NCBI RefSeq assembly: GCF_905147045.1
Contig: NC_065903.1
Location: forward strand, 4,712,001-4,776,000
Length of the DNA: 64,000 nt
Source: Nymphalis io
Taxonomy: Eukaryota > Arthropoda > Insecta > Lepidoptera > Nymphalidae
Direction: 5' to 3'
In this document: one piece after another, positions 48,641 to 60,691 of the stretch
How the letters are laid out: every line of letters begins with the position of its first letter
How positions within the stretch are numbered: position 1 is the first letter of the stretch
The notes under the pieces: model-generated
Databases searched by the model: none
What the model was told of the DNA's origin: nothing
Seen by the model: only the letters and a program-made list of their open reading frames with translations
Made by a program: the position numbers and the translations under genes

Positions 48641-48827
48641 CTTTGATATACATTTAAAAAAGTAAAAACTTATCTATGATTTACATCTGTAAATCTGTTC
48701 AATCATCATGACTATTAACAAAAATAGGCTTTCCGAAAAATTCTGATAAAATAAATATTGCTTATAACAAATTTATTTAATCGTATTTTTAAATAAAATA
48801 TTTTCATTTAAAAATATGTAAAATATG

Positions 48828-49070
48828 CTGGTTGACGTGGTTGGTTGGCCTTTCACGCCGAAGGTTGTGGGTTCGATTCCCACCCAGGACAGACATTTGT
48901 GTGTATGAACATGTCCGTTTGTCCTGAGTTTGGGTGTAATTATCTATATAAGTATGTATGTACAAAAGAAAAGTAGTATATGTAGTATATCAGTTGTCTG
49001 GTTTCCATAGTACAAGCTCTGCTTAGTTTGGGATCAGACGCCCGTGTTAGATAATGTCCCAAAAAAAAAC
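48828..49070 (+). mobile_element. Third tRNA-headed SINE family
   Basis: The tRNA-like head 'gttggttggcctttcacgcc' and B box 'gggttcgattcccaccca' are followed by 'ggacagacatttgtgtgtat', 'tgtccgtttgtcctgagttt', 'ttgtctggtttccatagtac', 'aagctctgcttagtttggga' and an A-rich end. I recognise it as a SINE type widespread in Lepidoptera. It is not a functional tRNA gene because no acceptor stem partner is seen. Confidence 0.8.
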
Positions 49071-49274
49071 AATGTCCTGGTCTCAATTCAAACATTAATT
49101 AGTCAATAAACATAAGAAATTTATGTAAAAGGGTGTCTAAGCCATATTCACTATGCTGCAAAATTATAGGTTATTTTTATAATACCATAATGTAATGGTC
49201 GCAGAGTTCACTGTATTATAATATTATATATCCTTTTTGAAACATAATAAAGGACGTTCATTTTTGTATGATTT

Positions 49275-49690
49275 AGTATAATTTTATTTCTTTACGACTC
49301 GTATTTAGCACCAGTATTATAAAAGCGTTCTTGAATTAAAGATATTAATCGAACTTAATAAAACGATTTAAATAATAAATTTAAAAAAAGAACGTCTTGC
49401 CATGATATTATTCAGTAGCTACAAGTTAAGTCTTAATTTATTTAACTGAAGTGTAATTTTTATTTATGAACGCTAAAAGCATTTTAACTCATTTTTTAAT
49501 ATAGGTAGTTTCTTTTTTCATTTGTCTATCTTATTCATATTTTTGATATAGGTCCTAGGTAGGTTCAACACTGCTATATTATTATACTAAAATTAGTTAT
49601 TTTTTTATCAAAATTATTCAAAATCGGATTACGTATAATTTATTTCTTTTTGATCTGTATTGCACCAGTATTCAATCAAAATCTATTCGT
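49275..49690 (+). repeat. Pair of diverged direct repeats
   Basis: 'tataattttatttctttacg' with 'caccagtatt' at 49275-49335 is echoed by 'tataatttatttctttttga' with 'caccagtatt' at 49632-49690. Intervening DNA is AT-rich. Confidence 0.4.
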
Positions 49691-49757
49691 TTCGATTAAT
49701 AATAAAGTGGTTTTTATTGTTATTTTCAATGATTTCATTTTTTTTATGATATATATA

Positions 49758-49840
49758 AGTTGTCACCAACGCCCATAGACATTGGAATTGTAAGAAATGT
49801 TAACCATCGCTTACATCGCCAATGCTCCACCAACCTTTAA
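49758..49840 (-). repeat. Family C fragment
   Basis: 'gtcaccaacgcccatagaca' to 'ccaatgctccaccaacctt', in minus orientation. Confidence 0.7.
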
Positions 49841-50104
49841 ATTTTACATATATTTATTATAACACAAGTTTATTAATAATATAAATTAATTAGACGTTTA
49901 GTGAAATATTTTAAAATAATGTCATACAACTACATTCAGTAGGCACAAGTAAACTCACAGTTTATTTACCGGAATAGCAATTAATTATTTATAGATTATA
50001 AACGTTAAATAAAAAGCATTTTATTTTTTTAAATTGGTGGTGATTTTTTTTTCTCTTACGTCATCGTACCATCTTGAGACACTGTTCAGTTCTTATTTTT
50101 ATCG

Positions 50105-50178
50105 TCAATCCAATTTTTAGTACAGTTAGACTATACGGATACGGGACAATCCGATTTTTAGTATAGTTAGACTATATA
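50105..50178 (+). repeat. Two-unit tandem repeat
   Basis: 'caatccaatttttagtacag' + 'ttagactata' is repeated about 42 bp later as 'caatccgatttttagtatag' + 'ttagactata'. Confidence 0.65.
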
Positions 50179-50895
50179 CCTTTGTTATTTTTTAAATTGT
50201 TCCTAACCCGATTGAGAACTGATTTTAATAGAACTTTTTTTATTGTTAGATAAATGATCTATTGATGGTGTTACTATTTAAAAAACCTAGGGGATCGATC
50301 AAATGTTATGTAAACACAATAAGGCTATTATTACTTTCCCTGAATTTAAACCGGTTTTAAAGATTTTGTTCTTGTCGATGTCATTTAACAAGCACGTATT
50401 TAAAAGCTTAACCATTAATATGAAATATGGAATCTATAACAATAATTTACGCCAATAAATTTCTAAATAGATTCCACTTGCATTAATTTAGTTAACTCTG
50501 ACACCAATAATAAGAGATTAGATTAAGGTTATTTTATATATATATTTTTTGTTAGCTCGCAATAATATTAAACTTAAGGTTTAATTTAAACTCAACATAC
50601 CAATGTATCATAGAAACTACATAGAAAAATATAAATTATATATGTAAAAATTATTTCGAGTATTTTATAATTGTTCGTTTATTTATGAAAATATATTCAG
50701 AACATTTTTTTTAAAGTAACGACATTTAAACATATTAACAAATACGATCAAATAAAAAAAAATAATTACATACCGATTTGAAATATTTGAAATGATTACA
50801 AATTTGAATTACCGTACTTACTTTAAAAAAAGAAATGTCAAAAGTAAATTTACTTAGTCATCTCCAAACATATTAAAAATAAAAAAATCACATAC

Positions 50896-51130
50896 CTGTC
50901 GTATTGTCGTTAAGTCACAAAATACACGAACAATGTTATATATTACAGATACAAAAAGTGACACCAAATCTTTGTAGAAAACGATGTTCACTAATGCACT
51001 TTTAATTTCCGCACGAAATCAAACTTTCGAACCGCGCGGCAAAAAAAGCGATGTCATTCGACTATGTTCTAAATTCGAATGTTGCACATAACCAGCGCTA
51101 CGGCGTGCAGTCGCAGTGGCTAACTGGCAC
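50896..51130 (-). ncRNA. Putative non-coding first exon of ABCG (5'UTR)
   Basis: On the minus strand the exon would end ACGACAG|GTATGT (donor at 50895-50894). All ATG-initiated frames inside it are quickly closed, so it would be untranslated leader. A possible initiator TTCAGTG lies near 51129-51135. The assignment to ABCG rests only on orientation and lack of other candidates. The feature type is used here for an untranslated exon, not a separate RNA gene. Confidence 0.4.
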
Positions 51131-51265
51131 TGAAGTGAAGCTTGAAAGCAAGTACCATCACGTCAGCCACCCCCCGTCACTTCTCAACCCGTAGCTTCTC
51201 ATGCGTATATCCGAACTATCCGAGCCGCAACACGCATGCGCTCCCGGTCGCACGGCGCGCTCCGA
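51000..51265 (-). promoter_or_regulatory. Putative CpG-rich promoter
   Basis: In contrast to the surrounding AT-rich DNA this stretch is rich in C and G with many CpGs ('accgcgcggc', 'agcgctacggcgtgcagtcg', 'cggtcgcacggcgcgctcc') and includes the palindromic 'gcatgcg'. No TATA box is evident. Located just upstream of the putative first exon. It could drive transcription in either direction. Confidence 0.45.
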
Positions 51266-53699
51266 ACTAGTCAAAACAATGACAGCCGTAACAATAGCTA
51301 CGTAAAGATATATGACGCGTAAAATTGAATAACATCACCGTTCTTCAATGCTTATTGAAATATATTTAAAAGGTTTCATATAAATAGCATGTTGCAATAA
51401 AAGATAAGCTGTGGTGTAACTGATAAGGAGAACGGAGTTCCTTTTATGAATTCATTACTTTTTATAATAAATCAAAATATTATTGTAATAAGAAGACATT
51501 ATTGTTATCACATATGTGTCACCTTTTCACCATAACATCCGTAAATAAAAAATATAATTTTGGTTTTTTTTTTCTTTTATATAATAAATTTTAATTTATA
51601 CAAAATAACATACAGGTAACAGAATCAATAAGTAAAAAAAATGTATATTATAAACATTTTATAATATAACATTTTTTTTCGTATTAAAAAAGCAAATAAT
51701 TGATATATTGATTTGAATTTGGACATATCTAATAATTAACAATTCTTATAAAATAATTAAAACGTATATGCTAATGAAATACTATCAAACCGCAACGTAA
51801 CATTCTATAAACAAATTAACATATATGCTAAAAATATGTCATAACATTAAAATTTGCATAATATTGGGATGAATACCGTACTTTTTCCGAGTAGTTTTAA
51901 ATAAAATAACAGTATCAGCAACAGATAAATTTAGTTTTTTTTTTTAAATGACCGATTTTCGTTTAAAAACATTTGAGATCCCGAAAGTTCAGTTTTATGT
52001 TATTTATGATACATATGTTATTCAATAAAATAATGAATGATACTGATATATATAACGTATAATAACGTATAACCTTAATAATTTTATATCGAATTCACTC
52101 TAACAGTCCATTTTTTAATTGTATTGTAAGGTGTAAAAAAAAAGTAAAAGTTAGTTGTTAACCTTAACTGAAAATAGATTAAATTTAAGGTGGTATATTG
52201 CTAATCTTTTATTTGAATATAAGTAAATGGGTAAATCAAAGTCAAAGTTAAAAATAAAATATAATATAATTACATTATAATTTCAAGGATTGTACTTGTT
52301 CAAAATTCAAGGGAGAGACATCTCTAATTTGATTTTATTTTTATTTATACTCGTAATGATATGGGACATTGAGACGAAAAATGGATAATTGATTATATTT
52401 ACACAACCCTTTCGTTACTATTTTGTCAAACATTTTCGTTTTATGTATATAACGATATAAAGTTGTTGTCGCTTACTTCATTTTTCTATTCGCGTAAAAT
52501 AAGATCTCCTGTCGCATGTCTTCCATAATTCAAACCTATATTTGTTTCTTAAATCAGTCGTTGCAACGCTGTTGACACGAGGGGTTTACGAAAAAAAATT
52601 GAAAGCGCTTTATTATTATATCATAGTTGAAAGAACTATAGTACATTCTTCACAATCATTTGTAAAATATGGTCTACGAGAAAAAAGAAACACAACAATA
52701 AGGATGTTTGTAGATTAAAAAAAAATAACAGAAAAAAAGATCGCTTATTATAAGGGCCGTGCAGGGAGCGCGCGGGTGAAATCTAAAATGCTGGTTGGCA
52801 ATCTAAAAGTAGGAAAGAATATATTATTCAATCGAAAATAATCGTGAATGATAAGAAGCATTCCTACGTGTAGACGGCATTTATAGTATCAACACGTGGT
52901 CCCATACAGACATCCGTCATTTCTGCGTAGGTGTCAGATAACCACAGCGCCACGATGCGAAATCAGTAGGGCTATCGCATTATCGGTGTCTACGCAATTC
53001 ATTTGAAGATATCACGTTTTTTTACTTAATTTACTCGCTTCCTATCAGAATACACTTTAACATTATAACCGAAGTAATTTCCTTAAAATGAAACAACTGT
53101 AAATAAAATCGTTTTGATATAATTAAAAAAAGCCATTACATTTTTACAATTAGTGCCAACCCTTTCGTTCGACCACGCAGTGGAAGTTTGACAAACACGA
53201 TACTCTAAAACAAAGTGCAATCTAGCCTGAATGTGTGATACTTTGGAATATATAATATAGGTATTTTGTTAAGAAGTACAATTCCTGTATGTTATGTTTC
53301 TTTATGATAAAAATTTACTGACCAAATTAAATTATCTACTCTATCATAAGCGTTGTTTTAAATTCCTCAATAGCACAATATTCGTTCAGAAGGAAATCTC
53401 AATATAGATAATTAATCATTGTCATATAATATTTCATCCTTTATAACCTTGCCCTATATAATTTTGTCCTCGAGATAAAGACGTTAGATTAAGTAAATCA
53501 CTGTTTTAATGACATGTTGCTATAAATCATTTAATTAATTAATTTTAGAAAATTAGTATTACCAGTAGCAAAACAATCATATTAATATTAATAATTAGTG
53601 TCAGCAATAACATTGAGATTGTTACTAACAAATTAATAAATCATTTAATTAATTATTTTATAAGTCTACGCGTGCTGGCTCTCGATATCACCTCCTAAC
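51266..53699. other. Intergenic AT-rich region
   Basis: No recognised gene. Slightly GC-richer segment at 52750-53010 ('aagggccgtgcagggagcgc', 'ggtgtcagataaccacagcg') without a long open frame or known repeat. Otherwise simple AT-rich sequence. Confidence 0.5.
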
Positions 53700-53962
53700 T
53701 GTGACATCAATTCCATCGCGCACAAAGAAATTTGGCAACTCCTTTCTTTGTCGCACTTCCAAGTTCAATTCTTTACCAGCTTACGTTTTCCCCTCCTCTT
53801 ACAACACGGGTTCCTTCATACGAGGCGTGAAGAGGCATCTTGTGGCTAGGGCGGAATTTTCTTCCCGACTGTACTGGCCGTCGTCGCGTTTGGACTCTAC
53901 TACCACTTACCATCAGGTGGAGTGGAGTCATTTGCCCTCCAAGCAAATATATTTATTTTAGA
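53700..53962 (+). pseudogene. LINE ORF2 C-terminal fragment and 3' end
   Basis: Plus-strand frame with RTSKFNSLPAYVFPSSYNTG then GVKRHLVAR, which resembles the C-terminal end of non-LTR retrotransposon ORF2 proteins (RT..WN.LP..VFP..Y....FKR.V.RHL). It is followed by the conserved 3' block 'tggactctactaccacttac' and 'catcaggtggagtggagtca'. 5'-truncated as usual for LINE copies; related fragments lie at 38466 and 47068. Confidence 0.6.
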
Positions 53963-54424
53963 ACAGAACGGTAATTCCAAACTTAAATAAATTCAACTTA
54001 CAGTATAATTCATTCCTTCTGTATGACTGTCAGCTTAGCTAAATTTTGCTTACCTGTCTCATATATAAGTAAATTTTATATATTTTTATTAATATTTTTC
54101 GGATACATTTTTAAATAATTTGAATTTTATGGATTCTTTTATTTATTTGCTTAAAACTCGTACAAGTGGTAGTCATACATTTATATGATTATGATTATAC
54201 ATTTACATGATAATTTCTTCTATCCTATAGTAAAAAAAATAAACTCTTCCGGATAGAAGAATTAATTTTTTTAGCAATAAGAGTTTTTCAGCCTTTTTTT
54301 AAGCCTTTTTTTAAGCCTTTTTCAGTTAATAAATTACATTTGTACTGCAATGTATCTAAATTTACACAAACCAAGTTCATTGTCGGCATTTTTTTATTTC
54401 TGAATTACAGATTAACATATTTTT

Positions 54425-54478
54425 TCCAAAAAAAGAGGATGCCTTTGGCTTATAGTGGGATATTTACACGCCGTTAAC
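54425..54478 (+). repeat. SINE-A 3' scrap
   Basis: 'aaaaaaagaggatgcctttg', 'gcttatagtgggatatttac' and 'cgccgtta' correspond to the last 50 bp of SINE-A. Confidence 0.5.
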
Positions 54479-54905
54479 TTTACAAATTTAGCCTGAACAA
54501 AACATTCGCTTCGAAACGATAACAAGCATAGATAACGGTACAGCAATATTTATGAGTAAACCTAGATTTTAACGACACACATACTAAAAATAAATAAAAT
54601 ACATTGTACTTTAATCGATGATATAATATTTTTATGTACATGTTTTATACATATAAAATATTATACATGTAAATGTAATTATACATGTAAAATTGATTTA
54701 CAATGACAATAATTGACATGAAAGAAGCGTATTAAAGAGTTTGAAGAGAGAACACAATATTGGTATTATTAAACTTTTCGTGGGTTTGTATACAGTTAAT
54801 ACCTCACTAGTTCTTTCCAAACTACATTACTATGGTTTCATATCGAGGTTATCAAATATTTTGATGGTTACTTGAGGCATCGAAGATACGCAGTTGAAAT
54901 AAAAA

Positions 54906-55178
54906 ATGGCTTTTGTTCAGGCTATTTCAGAATATAGGCCAGTTGTTTGTAGTTTTACTACTATGGCGATCTTGCTCCACTTTATCATAAATGTTGTCGA
55001 CTATATCCGTAACAGGTCGATTAGAACAAGTTTCATCTTTGACATAAAAATTCTGAGACTGAAAACGTTTGAAATAGTCTTGTACTCATACGACACTGCG
55101 TTAAGTCCATACATGTCCCGACTAATGTCTGAAATGTCTACACCTAATTTGAAGGGACTTTCACTGGCGGGTAGTTGA
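54906..55178 (+). other. Unrecognised 90-codon open frame
   Basis: Open on the plus strand (ATG at 54906) and, over the same stretch, also open on the minus strand for about 55 codons (LGVDISDISRDMYGLNAVSY part). Neither reading is recognised. It may be a fragment of a mobile-element protein. Confidence 0.2.
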
Positions 55179-55516
55179 TGTAATAAGGCGTACCACTAAC
55201 TACTTTTATTGTAGAATCATGATTATTCCGTGCAAAAAAATTACAACCCATGAAATTCAAAATCCATGCGGGTTGATGCGAAATACAAAACAAAACAAAT
55301 ATTTATGATCTTGTCGTCGATATTTAATTTTATACACAATGTTTGGCATTTTAAAGGTTATTTAAAAATATAATTTATTTTTAAACGCGGAAGGCTAAAT
55401 ATGTAACCACCTTTAATATCATGTTCAAAAGTAATTTCATTTATATTATATACCAACAGCCTGCCCCGACTTCGTCCTGGTTAAAAAAAAATCTCGGTTA
55501 GAACTAAATTTTTAAT

Positions 55517-55813
55517 TACTGGTGGTAGAGCTTTGTGCAAGCTCGTCTGGGTAGGTACCACCCACTCATCAGATATTCTACCGCAAAACAGCAGTACTTG
55601 GTATTGTTGTGTTCCGGTTTGAAGGGTGAGTGAGCCAGTGTAATTGCAGGCACAAGGGACATAACATCTTAGTTCCCAAGGTTGGTGGCGCATTGGTGAT
55701 GTAAGCGATGGTTAACATTTCTTACAATGCCAATGTCTAAGGGCGTTTGGTGACCACTTACCATCAGGTGGCCCATATGCTCGTCCGCCTTCCTATTCTA
55801 TAAAAAAAAAAAA
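55517..55813 (+). repeat. Family C repeat, full length
   Basis: Near-consensus copy from 'tactggtggtagagctttgt' to 'ccttcctattctataaa' with a 12-base A tail. Contains the open frame 55481-55693 (minus), which is a shadow. Confidence 0.9.
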
Positions 55814-55890
55814 TCGTACATTTGTTCCAAATAATAAGTCAGACCTCTTAAAAATATGGCCAGTGTTTTCGTTTATTTTTAATATTTTTA

Positions 55891-56045
55891 TAGGTAGGCA
55901 GGTTGGAGGCAGATGGGGCATCTGATGATAATTGGTCAGAATCGCCCATAGACATTGGTGCTGTAAGAAATATTAATCATTCCTTACATCGCCAATTCGC
56001 CAACATTGGGATGTTAAACCCCTTGTTTCGCAGCCAAGCAAGTCA
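55891..56045 (-). repeat. Family C fragment, degraded
   Basis: Minus orientation: 'taggtaggcaggttgga', 'gcccatagacattggtgctg', 'taagaaatattaatcattcc' and 'ttacatcgccaattcgcc'. Confidence 0.65.
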
Positions 56046-56513
56046 ACTAAAATCAAATAAATATAACAACACCGTCAATATGATCGTATAATAGTATAAT
56101 TTTTTTATTTTTCAACGATCATAATAAAAAATGAATGATGAAAAAAATTGGTTTTTTGTAAATGCTGTGATCCGTATTCGTGATATTTCAAGGTTAGCTT
56201 TAATCATACTTTATTATAAGACTATTGACTTCATGTGAATTGCATTATTAAAAAATATTTAAAGCCAGTGCAAGTTTGTATTTAAGAAACAAGAAGTATA
56301 TCCAGAAAAAATGTATATATGATTTTCAAAATTTAATTACATATTAATACGAATTTCGTCCAGTGAATTAAAGTTTTAAAAAAAAATCACTAAATCTGTG
56401 CTTTATGTTTGAAAATTATGTGCGAAATCATCTTGAAAATTATATAAATTTATGAAGTATTCATCCATTAGGCTTTGCAGAGCCTGATGATGCATCATCA
56501 CAGATTATTTTAT

Positions 56514-56800
56514 TTGGTGCTAGGGTTATGTGCAAGCCCGTCTTGATAGGTATCATGCCCAATCTTCATATATTCTACCGCTAAACAGAAATTACTTAGT
56601 ATTGTTGTGTTTCGGTTTTTATGGTGAGTGAGCCAGCGTAACAGGCACTAGGAATTTAACATTTTAGTTTCTAAGGTTGCTGGCGCATTGGCGATGGAAC
56701 GGGTAGTATTTCTTACGGAGCCAATGTCTATGGGCGGTGGTGACCCGTTATCATCAGGTGGCATTGCAAGTCCTAGTTGCCTACCTATCCTATATACCTA
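56514..56800 (+). repeat. Family C repeat, degraded
   Basis: 'ggtgctagggttatgtgcaa', 'tattgttgtgtttcggtttt', 'ggtgagtgagccagcgta' and 'gccaatgtctatgggcggtg' in order, with many substitutions. Confidence 0.75.
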
Positions 56801-57751
56801 TATTGATGGTTCTTATTGAGTCCATTTAATTCATTATGACTAAAATAATACGATATATATAACAAATATTTTTCTGGCTGATTTTCAGCTTAACAATTTT
56901 TTTTAATTTCATAGAATTAAGGATTATTTATTGAAACAATTGCAAATGTCAAAAGCATAATTTGTGGCTCTTTTAAATTCATATGATTTTTGTGATACCA
57001 TAAAATAACATAAACATAAAAACATTTAACAGAAAATTTAAATAGAATAAAACAAAAAGTTTTTATTTAAAGAGGATTTACATGCTTTTAAACAGCAACG
57101 AAACATAACAAAAACTGAAATAGTTTTAAAATATGTTTTTAAAAGTAATAAATACACCGAAGCAGTCTTGATATTTTTTTTTGTTTTCATTCTAGGCTAA
57201 AACAAATATCATTTATCTAATTTTATTTAACCGTAACCTTAAAAATCTGGTATCTTAATCTTATAGCCTTTGAATTCAATGAGATTATTAATAAAGTGGA
57301 TGTTAAGTATATAATAAAATCAAGTTATTGGTGCCCTGACGGTTAGCCCGCTTTCATTCTTAAGGGGGTTCAAGATAAAGAGAAAGTGCATAGCGTCAAC
57401 GATTCCTCCCCGATAAATTATTTCCCGGATGTAATCTTAGTATACCTGCATCAAATATAACAACCAGACTTGAATTTTTATTTATATTATACTTATTTCA
57501 CAAAATATTAATAACGTAAGACTAATAGGAAATAATTAAACAACAATTGGTGCGCAAAGGCGGTCTTAGCGCTTATAGTAACCTCTCACAGGCAACCTTT
57601 GGTGAAAAAAGTTTTGTAAGAGAAAAGGTATGTGCATTTAAATATAAAACGGAGATACTAAATATTTTATGCGAACGATTATTAGAGTATAATAATAAAC
57701 TACACATATCTACATCCCACTAAACACATATAATAATACATACATATAATA

Positions 57752-57756
<5 letters not shown>

Positions 57757-57808
<52 letters not shown>

Positions 57809-57848
57809 TAATATATGTATATATATATATACATATATTATAATTATA
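57757..57848. repeat. (TA)n tract with a 48-bp perfect palindrome
   Basis: (TA)n from 57757 leads into a perfect 48-bp palindrome at 57801-57848 (half-site 'tataattataatatatgtat' + 'atat'). Such AT palindromes can form cruciforms. Confidence 0.85.
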
Positions 57849-58644
57849 GAGTAAAAATTATATATAGATAATTATAAGCTACATACTATTTGATACATAC
57901 ATACTTTATTTAGATATAGACAAATAATAGCTTTTCATCTTTGATTTGAGATACACAAAGATATAATGATATTGCTAAAAATAATTAAAATTAATAAATG
58001 CTTATACAATATTTCATCTTTATATAATTGCTTCTAAATAACCCCAAGGTCAAATATTTTTAAAACGTGCATGACTCGTAAGATTAAAAATAAAACATAA
58101 ATAAAAAACATAATGAATTCGATTGGCACATTTCAGTTAATTATAAATAAACCTGGTCCGGGCTTGAAATAATTATGTTTATAGGTAGTTAGGACTGAAT
58201 ATGTAAATGTAGCTCCTTCCATCAACAATATTACCAATTATGTATAAATAACAATTACATATTAAAATTTAAAGAAGACGAAGACGTCTAATAATTTATT
58301 TATTTTAAAATACTAAAATTTCGTAATACTGTACAAGAATAATATTAAATGTAATTATATACATATTTTATTATTGATGTACATATATCTATTGTAAACA
58401 TTTATAAAACTGAGGGAGTTCAGCCCGAGCATAAGTCACAAATCGACCAAGGCTCAGTGTAACTGGATTTTTGGTCTGTGATGTTTTTTTTATTACTACC
58501 ATAATTTTTCAAATGTCAAAACAAAAACAGAACGTATTGTTCTTAAAAGCCAGGTTAAAAAATTCTATAAAATTGTATTTGTTAATTACAAGAATAATTA
58601 AAATTTATAATAACTATCAAATAGATCTTTCTAGGCAAGAGAAA

Positions 58645-58871
58645 TAATCTCTAAAATATGAAAAAGAACCAAATAATAATTATGCAGAAGAAACAACCGA
58701 CACATACGCCATCTGGGTATCTGAAAACATAATCATTAGAATTTTACGTGAAAGAAATTTATATTTGATAGAGTCGGGTACGGCGCTACGAACAAAGCAA
58801 GCTTTGAGCAAAGGAGCGAAGAAACTGAGTATTCTGCTAATTAATATTACCGTACATTGCAAATTGTACTA
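58645..58871 (+). other. Unrecognised ORF without start codon
   Basis: Plus-strand frame open for about 73 codons to TAG at 58869-58871. It includes AEETTDTYAIWVSENIIIRI and the basic stretch ALRTKQALSKGAKKL. Base composition is less AT-biased than the neighbours. No family recognised; it might be an exon, a relic or chance. Confidence 0.2.
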
Positions 58872-59488
58872 GTTATTTGCGAGTTATCAGAAAATATTTA
58901 CATAAACACGTGCGAAAAAAACTCGCGAGGCGTGCGCAATGATTTATGTATTAGTACACAGAGCAAGAGATCGCTGTTTCGATAATTATTATATAATATT
59001 GTTTTTTTTTTTTTGGGAGTTTATGCGCTAAAATAGTTTAATTAGGGAGATAATTTATGAAAACTACTTAAATAAAATAGAAGTCAGGTTAGCTAGTTAT
59101 TAAGAAAAGATAAGGAAAATCCTCGTACTTAAAATAGATAAAATTTATGTTCTATTAATTTAAATAACTTCCACGTTAAGGAACAAGTCTTTTATTTTTA
59201 CATTTCCTTAAGCAGCGTTAACTTATTATTAAAAAACAAAGCTTACTTTACATTTGTGTTTGATAATTACAGTTAAAAATTAAAAGTAAACTTTAGTAAG
59301 TAAGTAGTAAGATATCATCGTTTCTAAATTATGTGCAAACAAAAGAATGCCACAACAAAAAAGTGTTAAAATATTTATTTTAAAATTATTATTAACATAA
59401 TATTTACAATAAAATATTCATTTTATAACCTTTTTTATTTTCCTTGTTGCGCTGACTGGATAAAAAATTATTGTTTAAACTATATTCA

Positions 59489-59743
59489 CTTGGTGGTAGG
59501 GGTCTGTGCAGGTCCGTCTGATATTCTAACGCTAAACACCCATCAGATATTCTACCGCTAAGCAGCAATACTTAATATAGTTGCGTTTCGGTTTGAAGGG
59601 TGAGTGAGCCAGTGTAACTACAGGCACAAGGGACATAACATTTATACACACACATACATACAACATAAGGAATGATTATTATTTCTTACCTCGCTAATGG
59701 TGGCCCATTTGCTCGTCCGCCTATCTATAACATAAAAAAAAAA
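59489..59743 (+). repeat. Family C repeat, with internal duplication and deletion
   Basis: Begins 'cttggtggtaggggtctgtg'. The 'gatattctaccgctaa' block is tandemly doubled at 59519-59562, and the middle of the 3' half is replaced by a 'acacacacatacatac' microsatellite. Ends 'gctcgtccgcctatctataa' + A's. Confidence 0.78.
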
Positions 59744-60256
59744 TTATTTCACCTCAATAGTCAAAAATTAATTGTTGTTTTACATATTTACTACAGAACT
59801 ACGTTTCATTTTGCTTTAATTTCATCAAAAGCTAAAATTATTAGTTTTGTATATTATTTTTGTAAATTGTACTGCATCGGAACTTTGGAAGTTAAATTTA
59901 AGTAGATATAATATGTGCTTCAGTGGAATGTTGTATAATTATAAACAAAGATATATTAATCATGAACCGATTATTATTAATGATTATTAGTAAATCGCAA
60001 AGAATATGTAAATATAATGTTTGTTTATTTTACTCCTTCTCTAGGAATGAGCTATACGCGACATCCCTCTAATTGGTAACTGTGATAAGTTGCAGTTCAA
60101 ATAAACTAACTTGACGGACAATCTAACTATCACATTTGCAATAGCAAAAAGTGCTGAAACCATGTCCGCGCTCCAGTCACTATGAAAAAACCGGTTACGC
60201 ATTGTCAAGCTAATTACATTGTTTAGGAGAAAGTATCTTACAATTATAAATCCTCA

Positions 60257-60567
60257 AAGCCGAGATGGCCCAGTGGTAAGAACATGTGAATCTTAACCGA
60301 TGATCGTGGGTTCAAACCCGGGCAAGCACCACTGAATTTTCATGTGCTTAATTTGTGATTATAATTCATCTCGTGCTTTACGGTGAAGGAAAACATCGTG
60401 AGGAAACCTGCATGTGTCTAATTTCACTGAAATTCTGCCACATGTGTATTCCACCAACCCGCATTGGAGCAGCGTGGTGGAATAAGCTCCAAACCTTCTC
60501 CTCAAAAAGAGGAGAGGAGGCCTTTAGCCCAGCAGTGGGACATTCACAGGCTGTTACGGAAATACGG
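60257..60567 (+). mobile_element. SINE-A, full length with target-site duplication
   Basis: Head 'gccgagatggcccagtggta' (A box), B box 'gggttcaaacccggg', tail 'ggctgttacggaaatacgg' (degenerate TTACGG). Flanked by perfect 11-bp ATAAATCCTCA at 60246-60256 and 60568-60578. The 78-codon open frame is not a gene. Confidence 0.92.
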
Positions 60568-60691
60568 ATAAATCCTCATCCAGACTCGTGAGTAACAAAT
60601 CCAGACTTTGTGAGTAACAAATCTAAAAAAATAACAAAAGTGTTTTGTTACCTATGTTTTATTAATAGGATATCTTATTCACAATTTATTA

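Larger units (their letters stand above)
31469..50895 (-). other. Presumed 5'UTR intron(s) of ABCG
   Basis: If the first exon lies at 50896-51130 this 19.4-kb stretch is intronic. It is filled with SINE, family C and LINE fragments and (TA)n. AT-rich intervals without recognisable features include 32320-34320, 34690-35740, 36200-37030, 37620-38460, 39430-40780, 43000-45310, 45640-46460 and 49080-49750. One exon-like block (41297-41361) stands out. Confidence 0.5.
53963..55516. other. AT-rich region with minor repeats
   Basis: Contains a short tandem of AAGCCTTTTTTT units (54292-54325), a SINE-A 3' scrap (54425-54478) and an unrecognised open frame (54906-55178). Nothing else recognised. Confidence 0.5.
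56801..59488. other. AT-rich intergenic region
   Basis: Apart from the (TA)n/palindrome and an unrecognised open frame (58645-58871) no features are seen. Confidence 0.5.

Noticed and set aside
48830..48905. tRNA gene
   Set aside because: A and B box-like sequences are present, but the cloverleaf is incomplete and the rest of a SINE follows directly.
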